The notes: a model not told the origin generated them from the sequence alone. A DNA stretch of 64,000 bases from Mesorhizobium australicum (GCF_900177325.1 NZ_FXBL01000004.1:682001-746000), one strand, 5' to 3'. Shown: positions 1 to 9,511, numbered from the stretch's first letter. Numbers and translations are program-made.

Positions 1-57
1 GAGGAAGTGACGCAGACCGAGGACGCGCGCACGAAGCTGCTCGCGGTCGGTGGATGA
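1..57 (+). CDS. cyoB: Cytochrome o ubiquinol oxidase subunit I, C-terminal tail (partial)
   Basis: An open frame runs from the window edge to a TGA at 55-57 and ends in AVGG. It lies immediately upstream of cyoC in the same direction, where cyoB sits in cyoABCDE operons. Only 18 residues are visible, so the assignment rests on gene order rather than on any conserved oxidase motif. The five-base gap to the cyoC ATG fits a translationally coupled operon. Confidence 0.55.
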   Translation, partial: EEVTQTEDARTKLLAVGG

Positions 58-61
58 CACG

Positions 62-694
62 ATGACGATCGCAGCAGAACACACCGCGGGCAAACAGGAG
101 CCCGTCTTCTACCTCAGGGACGAGCACGGACATGCCGAGGGCGGCAGCACCATGCTCGGCTTCTGGATCTACCTGATGAGCGACTGCCTCATGTTCGCGG
201 TCCTGTTCGCGATCTATGGGGTGCTGGGCGCGAGCTATGCCGCCGGCCCTGCGCCGAAGGACCTCTTCGACCTCGAGCTCGTGGCGCTGAACACCGCCAT
301 GCTGCTCTTCTCGTCGATCACCTACGGCTTCGCCATGCTGGCCATGGTCAAGGGCAACGTGCGCGCGACGCTCGCCTGGCTCGCCATTACCGGCCTGTTC
401 GGCCTCGCCTTCCTCGGCATCGAGCTCTACGAGTTCCAGCACCTGATCCATATCGGCGCGACGCCGCAGCGCAGCGCCTTCCTGTCGTCCTTCTTCGTGC
501 TGGTCGGCACGCACGGCCTGCACGTCACCTTCGGCATCGTCTGGCTTGTGACGCTGATGGCGCAGGTGTGGGGGTTCGGGCTGATCGAGGCCAACCGGCG
601 GCGGCTGATGTGCCTGTCGATGTTCTGGCACTTCCTGGACGTCATCTGGATCGGCGTCTTCACCTTCGTCTATCTGATGGGAGTGCTGAGATGA
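62..694 (+). CDS. cyoC: Cytochrome o ubiquinol oxidase subunit III
   Basis: This is the heme-copper oxidase subunit III of the bo3-type quinol oxidase, an integral membrane component of the aerobic respiratory chain. The protein is about 210 residues with five hydrophobic segments. It carries the family-typical N-terminal stretch GFWIYLMSDCLMF, the central ELYEFQHLI and the FWHFLDVIWI motif near the C-terminus. The ATG at 62 is preferred. A GTG at 50 in the same frame would overlap the preceding cyoB tail. The stop overlaps the cyoD start (ATGA), indicating coupled translation. The family assignment is very safe; subunit stoichiometry and oxidase function follow from family knowledge. Confidence 0.95.
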   Translation: MTIAAEHTAGKQEPVFYLRDEHGHAEGGSTMLGFWIYLMSDCLMFAVLFAIYGVLGASYAAGPAPKDLFDLELVALNTAMLLFSSITYGFAMLAMVKGNVRATLAWLAITGLFGLAFLGIELYEFQHLIHIGATPQRSAFLSSFFVLVGTHGLHVTFGIVWLVTLMAQVWGFGLIEANRRRLMCLSMFWHFLDVIWIGVFTFVYLMGVLR

Positions 695-1077
695 GCGCTA
701 CGAACGCGGAATCGCACGCGGCCCACGATGCGGGGCATGGCGAGGACGGTCACGCGCACGGCTCGCTGCGCGGCTACCTGATCGGCTTCTTCCTGTCCGT
801 CGTGCTTACCGCCGTCCCGTTCTGGCTGGTGATGGGCGACGTGCTGGACAGCAAACAGCTGACCGGCTTCATCGTCATGGCGCTCGCGGTCGTGCAGATC
901 GTCGTCCACATGGTCTACTTCCTGCACATGGACACGCGTTCCGAGCAGGGATGGACGATGATGGCGCTGATCTTCACGCTGATCGTCGTCGTCATCGCGC
1001 TGTCCGGCTCGCTGTGGGTGATGTACCACCTCAACACCAACACCATGCCGTTCCACGACATGCAGCAGATGCCATGA
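691..1077 (+). CDS. cyoD: Cytochrome o ubiquinol oxidase subunit IV
   Basis: This is the small membrane subunit that assists CuB binding and assembly of the bo3 oxidase. The 128-residue protein has a His/Asp-rich cytoplasmic N-terminus (residues 8-25) followed by three hydrophobic helices. It contains the family signature VVHMVYFLHMD in the middle of the second and third helices. The ATG overlaps the cyoC stop by four bases, and its own stop overlaps the following SURF1 start (ATGA), so all three are probably one transcript. Length and topology match the family. Confidence 0.93.
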   Translation: MSATNAESHAAHDAGHGEDGHAHGSLRGYLIGFFLSVVLTAVPFWLVMGDVLDSKQLTGFIVMALAVVQIVVHMVYFLHMDTRSEQGWTMMALIFTLIVVVIALSGSLWVMYHLNTNTMPFHDMQQMP

Positions 1078-1853
1078 CGGCAAGGCCTCCGGCCAGCGTC
1101 CTCCTCATCACGGCCGCCGCGCTCGTCTGCGCGGCGTTGCTGTGCGCGCTCGGCGTCTGGCAGGTGCAGCGGCTCCAGTGGAAGCTGGACCTCATCGCGC
1201 GCGTCGACGCGCGGGTCTCTGCGGCGCCCGTCGCACCCCCCGGCTCCGCGGCGTGGGACCGCGTCGACGCAGCCTCTGCCGAATACCTGAGGGTCCGCGC
1301 GACCGGCCGCTTCCTCCATGACAGGGAAACGCTCGTCCAGGCCGTGACGGACCTCGGCAGCGGATATTGGGTCATGACGCCGGTGGTTACGGACCAGGGC
1401 TTCACCATTCTCGTCAACCGCGGCTTCGTCACGCCGGAATTGCGCGATCCCGAGACGCGTTCCGAAGGCGCGGCCGGCAGCGAAACCACCGTGACCGGCC
1501 TTTTGAGGCTGAGCGAGCCGGGCGGCGGGTTCCTGCGCGACAACGATCCCGGCAACGGCCGCTGGTATTCCCGCGACGTGGCGGCGATCGCCGCGGCACA
1601 ACGTCTCGATCATACCGCCCCCTATTTCATCGACGCCGATGCGACCCCAAATCCGGGCGGCTGGCCGGTGGGCGGGCTGACGCGGATCAGTTTCAGCAAC
1701 AACCATCTGGTCTACGCGATCACGTGGTTCGGGCTGGCGCTGATGGCGCTTGCCGGCGGCTGGTTCGTCCTGAAGGATTGGAGGCGGCGGGAAAGCGGAA
1801 AGCCGATGGAACCGCCGGGAGGAATGGTGTCCGAGCCCGGATCCGCGCCCTGA
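1074..1853 (+). CDS. SURF1 family cytochrome oxidase biogenesis protein
   Basis: SURF1/Shy1 proteins assist insertion of heme into subunit I of terminal oxidases. The 259-residue protein has the characteristic two-helix topology: an N-terminal helix near residues 7-26 ending in LGVWQVQRLQWK, a large periplasmic domain containing GSGYWVMTP and VNRGFV, and a C-terminal helix (ITWFGLALMAL) followed by a basic tail. It directly follows cyoD with a four-base overlap. That order is common in alphaproteobacterial bo3 operons, where SURF1 takes the place usually held by cyoE-linked factors. cyoE is not visible in this window. Confidence 0.9.
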   Translation: MTARPPASVLLITAAALVCAALLCALGVWQVQRLQWKLDLIARVDARVSAAPVAPPGSAAWDRVDAASAEYLRVRATGRFLHDRETLVQAVTDLGSGYWVMTPVVTDQGFTILVNRGFVTPELRDPETRSEGAAGSETTVTGLLRLSEPGGGFLRDNDPGNGRWYSRDVAAIAAAQRLDHTAPYFIDADATPNPGGWPVGGLTRISFSNNHLVYAITWFGLALMALAGGWFVLKDWRRRESGKPMEPPGGMVSEPGSAP

Positions 1854-1897
1854 CAGGCCGGCGGGCGCGGGCGTCGACTGGGTGGAGGAGCCCCCGG

Positions 1898-3175
1898 ATG
1901 CCGATGCTGGAAATGACCAACCGCAAGAATCTCCTCCTGCTCGTGCAGCTCCGCTGGCTCGCTGTCATCGGCCAGATCGTGACGATCCTCGTCGTCCACT
2001 GGGGCATGGGCATCGCCCTGCCGCTGATCCCGATGGCGGCGATCGTGCTGCTGCTGATCATCCTCAACGTCACGACGCTGCTGCGGCTGCGCGACCAGCG
2101 CGGCATCGCGCATGCGGAACTGTTCATCGAACTGCTGCTCGACGTCGCGGCACTGACGGCGCAGCTCTATCTCAGCGGCGGCGCGGCCAACCCGTTCGTG
2201 CTCCTCTACGTGCTGCAGATCATGCTCGGCGCCACGCTGCTCGACACGCGCTCGACCTGGGCCCTCGTCGCGTTCGCCGGTGCCGGCTACCTCGCGCTGA
2301 TGGCGTTCAACCGGCCGCTCGCATTCCCCGACGGCGACGCGGACGCATTCTTCGCGCTGCACGTGCAGGGAAGCTTCATCGCCTTCGCGTTGACGACCTG
2401 CCTGCTCGTCCTGTTCATCACCCGCATCAACCGCAATCTGCGCGAGCGCGACGCCCATCTCGCCGACCTTCACCGGCAGGCCGCCGAAGAGGACCATATC
2501 GTGCGCATGGGCCTTCTGGCCTCGGGTGCCGCGCACGAACTCGGCACGCCGCTCGCCACGCTTTCGGTGATCCTCGGCGACTGGCGGCGCATGCCGGTCT
2601 TCCGCAAGGATTCCGAACTCGCCGAGGATATCGTCGAGATGCAGGCGCAACTCGACCGCTGCAAGCAGATCGTGTCGGGCATCCTGATCTCCTCCGGCGA
2701 GGCCAGGGGCGAGGGCACGATCCGGACGACCGTGCGTGACTTCGTCGACGCGGTGGTGCTAGAATGGCGTGCCAGCCGGACGCCAGCGACGTTTGACTAC
2801 GACAACGTCTTCGCGCCGGACGCCGCAATCATCTCCGATGCGGCGCTGAAGCAGGTGTTGTTCAATCTGTTCGACAACGCCCTGGAAGCCTCGCCTTCGT
2901 GGATGGGTCTGTCCGTCAGCCGACAGGAGGACAAGCTGGTAATCGCCGTGAAGGATGCCGGGCCCGGGTTCCGGCCCGAAGTGCTCGAATCGTTCGGCAA
3001 GCCCTATCAGTCCAGCAAGAACCGGCCCGGAAGCGGCCTCGGCCTGTTCCTGGTGGTCAATGCCGTGCGCAAGCTCGGCGGCATGGTGTCGGCGCGCAAC
3101 AACGACGGCAAGGGCGCGGCGGTCACCTTGACCCTGCCGCTCGCCGCGCTGTCCGGTGCGGGGTTCGATGGCTAG
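1898..3175 (+). CDS. actS: RegB/ActS/PrrB-type redox sensor histidine kinase
   Basis: This is a membrane sensor kinase that in related bacteria monitors quinone pool redox state and phosphorylates RegA/ActR. The chosen ATG follows a GGTGGAGGAG ribosome-binding site and gives 425 residues. Six hydrophobic segments occupy roughly residues 15-175. The quinone-binding heptapeptide GGAANPF is at 94-100. The H-box AAHELGTPL places the phosphorylated His near 213, and the redox-active cysteine of the family is seen as RCK at about 255. The N-box (FDNALEAS) and G-box (DAGPGF, GLGLFL) complete a functional ATPase domain. It sits directly after the oxidase/SURF1 genes and overlaps the response regulator, consistent with control of respiration. 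The symbol is by family; regB and prrB are equivalents. Confidence 0.93.
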   Translation: MPMLEMTNRKNLLLLVQLRWLAVIGQIVTILVVHWGMGIALPLIPMAAIVLLLIILNVTTLLRLRDQRGIAHAELFIELLLDVAALTAQLYLSGGAANPFVLLYVLQIMLGATLLDTRSTWALVAFAGAGYLALMAFNRPLAFPDGDADAFFALHVQGSFIAFALTTCLLVLFITRINRNLRERDAHLADLHRQAAEEDHIVRMGLLASGAAHELGTPLATLSVILGDWRRMPVFRKDSELAEDIVEMQAQLDRCKQIVSGILISSGEARGEGTIRTTVRDFVDAVVLEWRASRTPATFDYDNVFAPDAAIISDAALKQVLFNLFDNALEASPSWMGLSVSRQEDKLVIAVKDAGPGFRPEVLESFGKPYQSSKNRPGSGLGLFLVVNAVRKLGGMVSARNNDGKGAAVTLTLPLAALSGAGFDG

Positions 3176-3701
3176 TGCCCGCTCGCTCCTGATCGTCGAG
3201 GACGACGCCGCCTTCGCGCGCGCCCTGCGGCGCTCGTTCCAGCGGCGCGGCTATGCGGTGGAGGTCTGCGAGGGGCTCGAAGCCCTTCCCGACGCACTCG
3301 CCCGGATGGAGCACCGCTATGCCGTCGTGGACCTCAAGCTCGGCGTTGGCTCGGGGCTCAAGGCCGTGAAGATGCTGCACGACCACGATCCGGAGATGCG
3401 CATCGTCGTTCTCACCGGCTTCGCCAGCATCGTCACGGCCGTCGAGGCGATCAAGCTCGGCGCCAGCCACTATCTCGCCAAGCCCGCCAACACCGACGAC
3501 ATCGAGGCTGCCTTCGGCAGGTCGGACGGCGATACCGAGGTTCCGCTGACAAAGCGCCAGACCTCGCTCAAGACGCTCGAATGGGAGCGCATCCACGAGA
3601 CGCTGGTGGAGTCCGAGTTCAACATCTCGGAGGCCGCGCGCCGCCTCGGCATGCATCGCCGCACGCTGGCGCGCAAGCTGGAGAAACGCCGGGTCACGTA
3701 G
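3168..3701 (+). CDS. actR: RegA/ActR/PrrA-type response regulator
   Basis: This is the DNA-binding partner of the preceding kinase. The 177-residue protein has a receiver domain with the acidic pair EDD at 11-13, the phosphoacceptor Asp near 55 (AVVDLKLG) and a conserved Lys in LAKPAN. A linker follows, then a Fis-type helix-turn-helix at the C-terminus (ISEAARRLGMHRRTLARKL). Length and the near-invariant HTH are those of RegA/ActR. The ATG at 3168 overlaps the kinase stop by eight bases; an in-frame GTG at 3156 is a less likely start. In relatives the pair controls oxidases, carbon and nitrogen fixation and hydrogenase. Targets here are inferred only from the adjacent cyo operon. Confidence 0.93.
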   Translation: MASARSLLIVEDDAAFARALRRSFQRRGYAVEVCEGLEALPDALARMEHRYAVVDLKLGVGSGLKAVKMLHDHDPEMRIVVLTGFASIVTAVEAIKLGASHYLAKPANTDDIEAAFGRSDGDTEVPLTKRQTSLKTLEWERIHETLVESEFNISEAARRLGMHRRTLARKLEKRRVT

Positions 3702-3712
3702 CTTCCGCCGGC

Positions 3713-4018
3713 TCAGCGCTTGCGCACGAACTCCGTGCGCAGGACCAGCCCTTTGATCGCTTCGTGCCGGCAGTCGATCTCTTCCGGATTGTCGGTGAGG
3801 CGGATCGACCGGATCACGGTTCCCTGCTTCAGCGTCTGGTTGGCCCCCTTCACCTTGAGGTCCTTCACCAGCACGACCGAATCCCCGTCGGCAAGGACAT
3901 TGCCGGCGGCGTCGCGCGCCACGGCGCGCCCGGCCTCCACGGCCGCGGCCATCTCCGACGCGGGCCGCCACTCGCCGGTCGCCTCGTCGTAGATGTAGTC
4001 GTCATCGTCGCCGGCCAT
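3713..4018 (-). CDS. PhnA/YjdM family protein
   Basis: This small 101-residue protein matches the C-terminal PhnA domain (VLADGDSVVLVKDLKVKG, followed by GTVIRSIRLTD). The usual N-terminal zinc ribbon is reduced to an acidic stretch, MAGDDDDYIYDEATGEW, without cysteine pairs. The family name comes from proximity to phosphonate genes in E. coli, but the domain has no established phosphonate-cleaving activity. The product should therefore be read as PhnA-like of unknown role. It is transcribed convergently with actR, 11 bases away, and follows dadA on the same strand. Confidence 0.8.
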   Translation of the reverse strand: MAGDDDDYIYDEATGEWRPASEMAAAVEAGRAVARDAAGNVLADGDSVVLVKDLKVKGANQTLKQGTVIRSIRLTDNPEEIDCRHEAIKGLVLRTEFVRKR

Positions 4019-4102
4019 GTCAGCCCCTTCGCTGGAATTGATGCCTCGCCGAATCCGCCACGACGCTCCCGGCGAGGCATTTATGCCGGCGCGGCGCCCG
4101 CC

Positions 4103-5359
4103 TCAACCTTGATACCGTCCGATGCCGAGTTCGGACACGTCGATGTCGGGCGCCTTGCCCGACACGATGTCGGCGAGCACGTGGCCGGAGCCGCACGCCA
4201 TTGTCCAGCCCAGCGTCCCGTGCCCTGTGTTGAGGTAGAGACCGGCGATCTCGGTCGGCCCGATGATCGGCGGTCCGTCCGGTGTCATCGGCCTCAGCCC
4301 GCACCAGAACGTCGCCTGCTCCACCGAGCCGCCCGCGCCGAACAGGCTGGTGAACGAGTGCTCCAGCGGCGCGCGCCGCGAGGGCCTGAGCGACAGGTCG
4401 TATCCGGCGATCTCCGCCGTGCCGCCGACCCGGATGCGATCGCCAAGGCGCGTGATCGCCACCTTGTAGGTCTCGTCCATGACGGTCGACATCGGCGCCG
4501 CCGCCGCGTCGGTCACCGGCAGCGTCAGCGAATAGCCCTTGACCGGATAGACCGGCACGCGGATGCCGACCGGTCGCAGCAGCCGCGGCGAGTAGCTGCC
4601 GAACGCGACGACGACCGCATCCGCGTCGAACGTGCCCTTGTCCGTGCTCACGCCCGTGGCGCGGCGGCCGTCGTGCACGATCTCCTTCACGGTCACGCCA
4701 TGGCGGAAGTCGACGCCCGCCTTGGCCGCAAGCGCGCCGAGTGCGTTGGTGAACATATGGCAGTCGCCCGTCTCGTCTCCCGGCAGCCTGAGCCCGCCCA
4801 CGAACGTGTCCGCCACCCGCGCGAGCGCCGGCTCCGCCGCGATGCAGCCGGCGCGGTCCAGCACCTCGAAGGGAACGTCGAAGCGCTTCAGCACCTCGAT
4901 GTCTCCGCCGATCCCGTCGAGCTGGTACTGCGTGCGGAAGAGCTGCAGCGTGCCGAGGCTGCGCTCGTCATAGGCGATGCCGGTCTCGGTCCTCATGTCG
5001 CGCAGGCAGTCGCGGCTGTATTCGGCGATCGGCACCATCCGCGCCTTGTTCACCGCATAGCGCGCCGAGGTGCAGTTGCGCAGCATCTGGACGAGCCAGG
5101 TCCACATCGCGGGGTCGAGGCCCGGCCTGACCGCCAGCGGACCGTATTTCATCAGCAGCCATTTCACCGCCTTGACCGGCACGCCCGGCCCGGCCCACGG
5201 CGACGAATAGCCCGGTGAGATCTCGCCGGCATTGGCGAAGCTTGTCTCGAGGGCAGGCCCCGCCTGCCGTTCGAGCACGGTCACCTCATGACCGGCCTTC
5301 GCGAGATACCACGCGGACGTGACGCCGATGACGCCGCCGCCGAGGACGAGAATTTTCAA
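4103..5359 (-). CDS. dadA: D-amino acid dehydrogenase small subunit (FAD)
   Basis: This flavoenzyme oxidises D-amino acids (classically D-alanine) to keto acids, feeding electrons to the membrane quinone pool. The 418-residue protein starts with the Rossmann dinucleotide motif [19 protein letters not shown]. It also has the DadA-typical [17 protein letters not shown] and the C-terminal [14 protein letters not shown] flavin-binding element. Length is normal for DadA. No alr/dadX racemase is next to it. A 190-base gap separates it from the upstream ferric-reductase-like gene. Physiological substrate range cannot be read from sequence. Confidence 0.93.
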   Translation of the reverse strand: MKILVLGGGVIGVTSAWYLAKAGHEVTVLERQAGPALETSFANAGEISPGYSSPWAGPGVPVKAVKWLLMKYGPLAVRPGLDPAMWTWLVQMLRNCTSARYAVNKARMVPIAEYSRDCLRDMRTETGIAYDERSLGTLQLFRTQYQLDGIGGDIEVLKRFDVPFEVLDRAGCIAAEPALARVADTFVGGLRLPGDETGDCHMFTNALGALAAKAGVDFRHGVTVKEIVHDGRRATGVSTDKGTFDADAVVVAFGSYSPRLLRPVGIRVPVYPVKGYSLTLPVTDAAAAPMSTVMDETYKVAITRLGDRIRVGGTAEIAGYDLSLRPSRRAPLEHSFTSLFGAGGSVEQATFWCGLRPMTPDGPPIIGPTEIAGLYLNTGHGTLGWTMACGSGHVLADIVSGKAPDIDVSELGIGRYQG

Positions 5360-5549
5360 TCGTGTGCCCCTTTCGTGAACAACAACGCCGCCTCACCTGC
5401 AATGCGCGCCGCGTTTGCGACGTCGACGACATCGGCGCGCCGGGCCGTCGCGATGCATGAGCCTTTCGCGATTGTTCAGCCCCTGGCGTGACCGATATAC
5501 AATTCCCGCAGCCTTGTCGTCTGCGGACGATTGAGCCAACGAAGGCCGT

Positions 5550-6902
5550 CTAGCGCATCGCGAACAATTCCTGGTGGAAGCGCTGCGCGACGGGGAATCC
5601 CTGGGCGGCGAAATCCTTCCGCAGCGCTTCGCCGAAGCCGGGCGGGCCGCAGAACCAGATGCTCGCCTCGCGCCAATGCGGCACCGCCGCGCGGATGCGC
5701 TCGCCCGTCAGGCGACCGTCCCGTGCGTCGACCAGCACGTGCAGCGCGACATTGGCATTCTTGGCGTCGGCCGCCAGCTTGGCGAGCGCCTCCTCGTCGA
5801 CGTCGGCGGTGGTGTGGAAGACGTCCACCGCCTGGGACACTGGCCCGTCGGGCGCGTCCTTCTGCAGCGCCATGTACTTCATGCGGGCGATGAACGGCGT
5901 GACCCCGATGCCGCCGCCGATCCAGATTTGCCGCGCACAGTCGTCGTCGAACGTGAAGCAGCCATACGGCCCCTCGACCTTCACGTCCTGGCCGACGCGC
6001 AGCTTGTCGCGAAGCTGGTTGGTGTGGTCGCCCAGTTCCTTGGTGATGAAGGTGATCTTCCGATCGTCATCCTTCCAGGCCGAGGCGATTGTGTAGGGAT
6101 GCGCGCCTTCCGACGCGTCCGACGTGGCGAAGGCAAACTGCCCGGCCTTGTGGCCCGGCCAGCCTTGCGGAACCGCGATCTCGGTCTCCAGCACCTTCAC
6201 TCCGGAATAGTAGTGCAGCGAGGCGATCGTGCCGGCGGCCTGCCGGCCGGCGCCGACCTGGCGCAGCAGCACCACGCCGGCCGCAAACACGCCGGCGACA
6301 AGCAGCGCCTCCGTCAGCCAGGCCACGGGCGAGCTCCAGTAGCTGAACTTGATCAGCACCACCGCATGGAAGGCCAGCATCAGATAGGCGAGCGCAATCA
6401 GCCGGTGCGTCTTGAAGAACAGACGGTAAGGGAATGCCTTGATCAGCGCCAGCGCGATCAGCAGGACGGCGGCGTAGAACGCCCACTCGCCAATGCCTTC
6501 CGCTGTCCCGCGCAGGCCGGAAAAGAACGCCTCGACCGGATTCTCGATCGGCGGCCGTGCGCCGCGGGCCGGCCGTTCGAGCAGTCCCCAGCCGACCGCC
6601 CATTTCGGCCCCTGCGACCAGAGCCAGTGGACGATCGACAGGACGAGCGCCCCGATGCCCAGCCATTTGTGCAGGCGGTACATCTTGTCCAGCCCGCCGA
6701 ACCAGGCTTCGGGCCATCGCGGCCGCAACGCCAGGATCATCGCCGCGCTCATGCAGACGATGGCGAGGATGCCGGTGACCTGCACCATCGGGTCGCGCAT
6801 GCCGAAGAGGCTCGATGCCTGGAAGACCGAAGTGTCCGCGAGCAGCCACAAAAGCAAAGGCACGGTGAGCGTGGCCCAGAACACGCGGTTCAGTCTTTGC
6901 AT
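5550..6902 (-). CDS. Ferric reductase-like transmembrane flavoprotein with NAD(P)H-binding domain
   Basis: This is a predicted membrane oxidoreductase of 450 residues. The first half has six to seven hydrophobic segments with paired histidines (RLHKWLG, LSIVHWLW, KTHRLIALAY, AFHAVVLI), as in ferric-reductase/NOX transmembrane domains that bind two hemes. The second half is a ferredoxin-reductase module: an FAD site with HPYTIAS, a region EGPYGCF, and a nucleotide site GGIGVTPFI. The C-terminus ends SIWFCGPPGFGEALRKDF. Such proteins move electrons from cytosolic NAD(P)H across the membrane. Iron reduction is only one possibility, since the family also includes sulfoxide- and oxygen-reducing systems. 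No siderophore genes are nearby. Confidence 0.87.
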   Translation of the reverse strand: MQRLNRVFWATLTVPLLLWLLADTSVFQASSLFGMRDPMVQVTGILAIVCMSAAMILALRPRWPEAWFGGLDKMYRLHKWLGIGALVLSIVHWLWSQGPKWAVGWGLLERPARGARPPIENPVEAFFSGLRGTAEGIGEWAFYAAVLLIALALIKAFPYRLFFKTHRLIALAYLMLAFHAVVLIKFSYWSSPVAWLTEALLVAGVFAAGVVLLRQVGAGRQAAGTIASLHYYSGVKVLETEIAVPQGWPGHKAGQFAFATSDASEGAHPYTIASAWKDDDRKITFITKELGDHTNQLRDKLRVGQDVKVEGPYGCFTFDDDCARQIWIGGGIGVTPFIARMKYMALQKDAPDGPVSQAVDVFHTTADVDEEALAKLAADAKNANVALHVLVDARDGRLTGERIRAAVPHWREASIWFCGPPGFGEALRKDFAAQGFPVAQRFHQELFAMR

Positions 6903-7013
6903 CGGTCATTCCTCGCGGGCATCGCCGGACAAGAGCCGTCCGATGAACACCTAGCTCCCGCGAAAGGGGGGCCGCGTTGACCAGGATCAACACGGCATCG
7001 GTCGTTGCGGGCC

Positions 7014-7955
7014 TCAGCCCCGCTTCGCCTCGACCGCGTCCCAGAACAATGCCGCGATATCCGCGCCGCCGAAGCGCTTCACCTCGCGCACGCCCGTCGG
7101 CGAGGTCACGTTGATCTCGGTCATGTAGTCACCGATCACGTCGATGCCGACCAGGATGAAGCCGCGTTCCTTCAGCGAGGGGCCGATGCGCTCACAGATC
7201 TCGCGCTCGCGTGGCGTCAGTTCGGTCGCTTCCGCGCGGCCGCCGACGTGCATGTTGGAGCGGCTGTCGTGCTCGGCCGGCACACGGTTGATCGCGCCCA
7301 CCGCCTCGCCGTCGATCAGGATGATGCGCTTGTCTCCCTTGCGCACGTCCTTCAGATACTGCTGCACGATGAACGGCTCGCGGAACATCTGGCCGAACAT
7401 CTCCAGCAGCGAGGCGAGGTTCCGGTCGTCCTCGCGCATGTGGAAGATGCCAGCGCCGCCATTGCCGTAGAGCGGCTTGACGATGATGTCGCCATGCGCC
7501 CTGCGGAAGGCGGCAACCTCCAGCGGGTCGCGGGTGATCAGCGTCGCCGGCATCAGGTCGGGGAACTCGGTGACGAAGATCTTCTCCGGCGAGTTGCGCA
7601 CCCAGGCGGGGTCGTTCACCACCAGCGTCTTCGGATGGATGCGCTCCAGCATGTGGGTGGTGGTGATGTAGTTCATGTCGAAGGGCGGGTCCTGGCGCAA
7701 AAGCACCACGTCCATCTCCGAAAGATCCGTGCGCACCGGCTCTGCGAGCGTGAAGTGGTCCCCCTTGACGTCCCGCACCTCCATCTCCTCGACGCGGGCG
7801 AAGATGCGGCCGTCCTCCTGGGTCAGCCGGTCGGGCGTGTAATGGTAGAGGCTATGGCCGCGCCGCTGCGCCTCCAGCGACAGCGCGAACGTCGTGTCGC
7901 CCGCGATGTTGACGGTGCGGATATGGTCCATCTGGACGGCGACGCGGAGCTTCAT
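7014..7955 (-). CDS. gshB: Glutathione synthetase
   Basis: This ATP-grasp ligase joins gamma-glutamylcysteine and glycine in the second step of glutathione synthesis. The 313-residue protein matches GshB along its length: VAVQMDHI at the N-terminus, [31 protein letters not shown], the ATP-grasp lysine segment [16 protein letters not shown], and the C-terminal [20 protein letters not shown]. It is a stand-alone gene here; gshA is not in the window. Normal length and all main blocks are present. Confidence 0.97.
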   Translation of the reverse strand: MKLRVAVQMDHIRTVNIAGDTTFALSLEAQRRGHSLYHYTPDRLTQEDGRIFARVEEMEVRDVKGDHFTLAEPVRTDLSEMDVVLLRQDPPFDMNYITTTHMLERIHPKTLVVNDPAWVRNSPEKIFVTEFPDLMPATLITRDPLEVAAFRRAHGDIIVKPLYGNGGAGIFHMREDDRNLASLLEMFGQMFREPFIVQQYLKDVRKGDKRIILIDGEAVGAINRVPAEHDSRSNMHVGGRAEATELTPREREICERIGPSLKERGFILVGIDVIGDYMTEINVTSPTGVREVKRFGGADIAALFWDAVEAKRG

Positions 7956-8057
7956 CGAATACCCTCTGGAAACGGGAAGCTGGATGTAGCCCGTCCCGCT
8001 GTCACGGTCCAGCGGGGCCGCGTCGCGTTTTCCTGAACGGCCGTTTCGCGCCGCTGA

Positions 8058-8432
8058 TCAGCGGTCGAACACGAGCCGCGAATAGCCTGCGAAGGAAAAG
8101 GCCAGCGCCACCACCGAGGCGACGACGAGCGCGACGATGATTGGCACGTCGGGCATGGCCCACAGAAAGGCGGAATAGGCGAGATAGTTGATCGCCGAAG
8201 TGGCGATCCCCACGCCGCCATAACGCGCCCCCTCCACCGCGACGGGACGCGACGAGGGGCCGAAAGTGATCAGCCGGTTGAGCAGCCAGGTGACGGCGAG
8301 GGCGAAGGCGATCGATACGAGGCGGGCCGAATAGACACCCAGCGGCGTCCACATCAAGAGAGCGCCGAGCATCCCCGCATCGGCGACGAAGCCGATGACG
8401 CCGATGACGAGGAAGCGCCCGAAGCGTCTCAC
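8058..8432 (-). CDS. GtrA-like family membrane protein
   Basis: This is a four-helix membrane protein of 124 residues beginning at a GTG that overlaps the upstream glycosyltransferase stop by four bases (GTGA). It has the GtrA hallmarks: FLVIGVIGFVADAGML, then LVSIAFALAVTWLLNRLITF, then YGGVGIATSAINYLAYS, and a final helix ending in YSRLVFDR. GtrA proteins are thought to move or help move polyprenyl-linked sugars across the membrane in cell-surface polysaccharide modification. The tight coupling to a GT2 enzyme supports that role. Confidence 0.87.
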   Translation of the reverse strand: MRRFGRFLVIGVIGFVADAGMLGALLMWTPLGVYSARLVSIAFALAVTWLLNRLITFGPSSRPVAVEGARYGGVGIATSAINYLAYSAFLWAMPDVPIIVALVVASVVALAFSFAGYSRLVFDR

Positions 8433-9418
8433 GCCGCGCGCGGCTTGGTCGCGCCGCCGGTGCGCAGCTTCACGGTCTCCGAGCGCAGCGGCGGATAGGA
8501 GAGATAGACCATGCGCTTCTGCTCGGCGCGGCCGCGCGCCACCGAATCCAGCACCAGTCCCGCGATCGCAAACAGCATCGACATCATCATCAGCGCCATC
8601 GACAGTACCCATGTCGGCATGCGCGGCACCAGCCCGGTGGCGAAATACTCGGCCAGCACGGGCGCCATCAGCACCAGGCTGGCGATGAGGCAAACCGCCG
8701 AGATCGCGCCGAAGAAGCGGATCGGCTGCGTCTCCTTCATCAGCATCGCGAACATCCAAAGGATCCTCAGCCCATCGCCGTAGGTGGAGAGCTTGGAGGC
8801 CGATCCCTCGGGCCGCCGCCCGTAGTCGAGGGCGATCTCCACCACCGGCAGCTTCAGCATCGAGGCGTGCACCGACATTTCCGTCTCGATCTCGAAACCG
8901 GCCGAGACCGCCGGGAAGCTCTTGACGTAGCGGCGGGTGAACGCCCGGTAGCCGGAGAAGATGTCGGTGAAGTCGCGGCCGAACAGCCGGTGGTAGAGTG
9001 CGTTGAAAAGCCGGTTGCCGAAGGCATGGCCGGCGCGGCCCGCATCGTCGCCGACGCCTCGCCTTGTGCCGACGGCCATGTCGGCATGCTCGGTCATCAG
9101 CGTGTTGATCAGAAGAGGCGCGTCCTCCGGCGCATAGGTGCCGTCCCCGTCCGCCATCACGTAGATGTCGGCGTCGATGTCGGCAAACATGCGCCGCACC
9201 ACATTTCCCTTGCCCTGATGCGGCACCCGCACCACCTGCGCGCCTGCCGAGCGGGCGCGCAGCGCCGTCAGGTCGGTCGAGTTGTTGTCGAACACCACGA
9301 TGCGCGCCCCGGGCAGCGCCTCGCGGAAGCCGGCGACCACGCCGGCGATCGTCGTTTCCTCGTTGTAGCAGGGCAGAAGCACCGCCACCGACAGGCTGGT
9401 CGAGAGGGGTTCGGTCAT
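8429..9418 (-). CDS. Family 2 glycosyltransferase, DPM1-like, with two C-terminal helices
   Basis: A cytoplasmic GT-A domain (PCYNEE near 16-21, DNNSTD 44-49, DGDGTY 90-95, FSGYRAFTRRY) is followed by two hydrophobic helices around residues 235-260 and 270-295. This gives 329 residues in all. The architecture resembles enzymes that charge polyprenyl phosphate with a sugar. The following GtrA gene would provide the flippase and the divergent GT-C-like protein a candidate transferase, forming a possible three-part surface glycosylation set. Sugar and acceptor are not predictable. Confidence 0.88.
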   Translation of the reverse strand: MTEPLSTSLSVAVLLPCYNEETTIAGVVAGFREALPGARIVVFDNNSTDLTALRARSAGAQVVRVPHQGKGNVVRRMFADIDADIYVMADGDGTYAPEDAPLLINTLMTEHADMAVGTRRGVGDDAGRAGHAFGNRLFNALYHRLFGRDFTDIFSGYRAFTRRYVKSFPAVSAGFEIETEMSVHASMLKLPVVEIALDYGRRPEGSASKLSTYGDGLRILWMFAMLMKETQPIRFFGAISAVCLIASLVLMAPVLAEYFATGLVPRMPTWVLSMALMMMSMLFAIAGLVLDSVARGRAEQKRMVYLSYPPLRSETVKLRTGGATKPRAA

Positions 9419-9511
9419 CGCTGGGCTCCGGGCGCACGCGGGACGCGGCGCTTTACTGTCTATTGACGCGGTTAAGGCTAGGTTTAGGCCCTGGAGCCGG
9501 GGACCTCTTTC

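Noticed and set aside
3713..4018. Annotation as phosphonoacetate hydrolase
   Set aside because: This PhnA domain family is unrelated to the hydrolase of the same name and no phosphonate genes are nearby.
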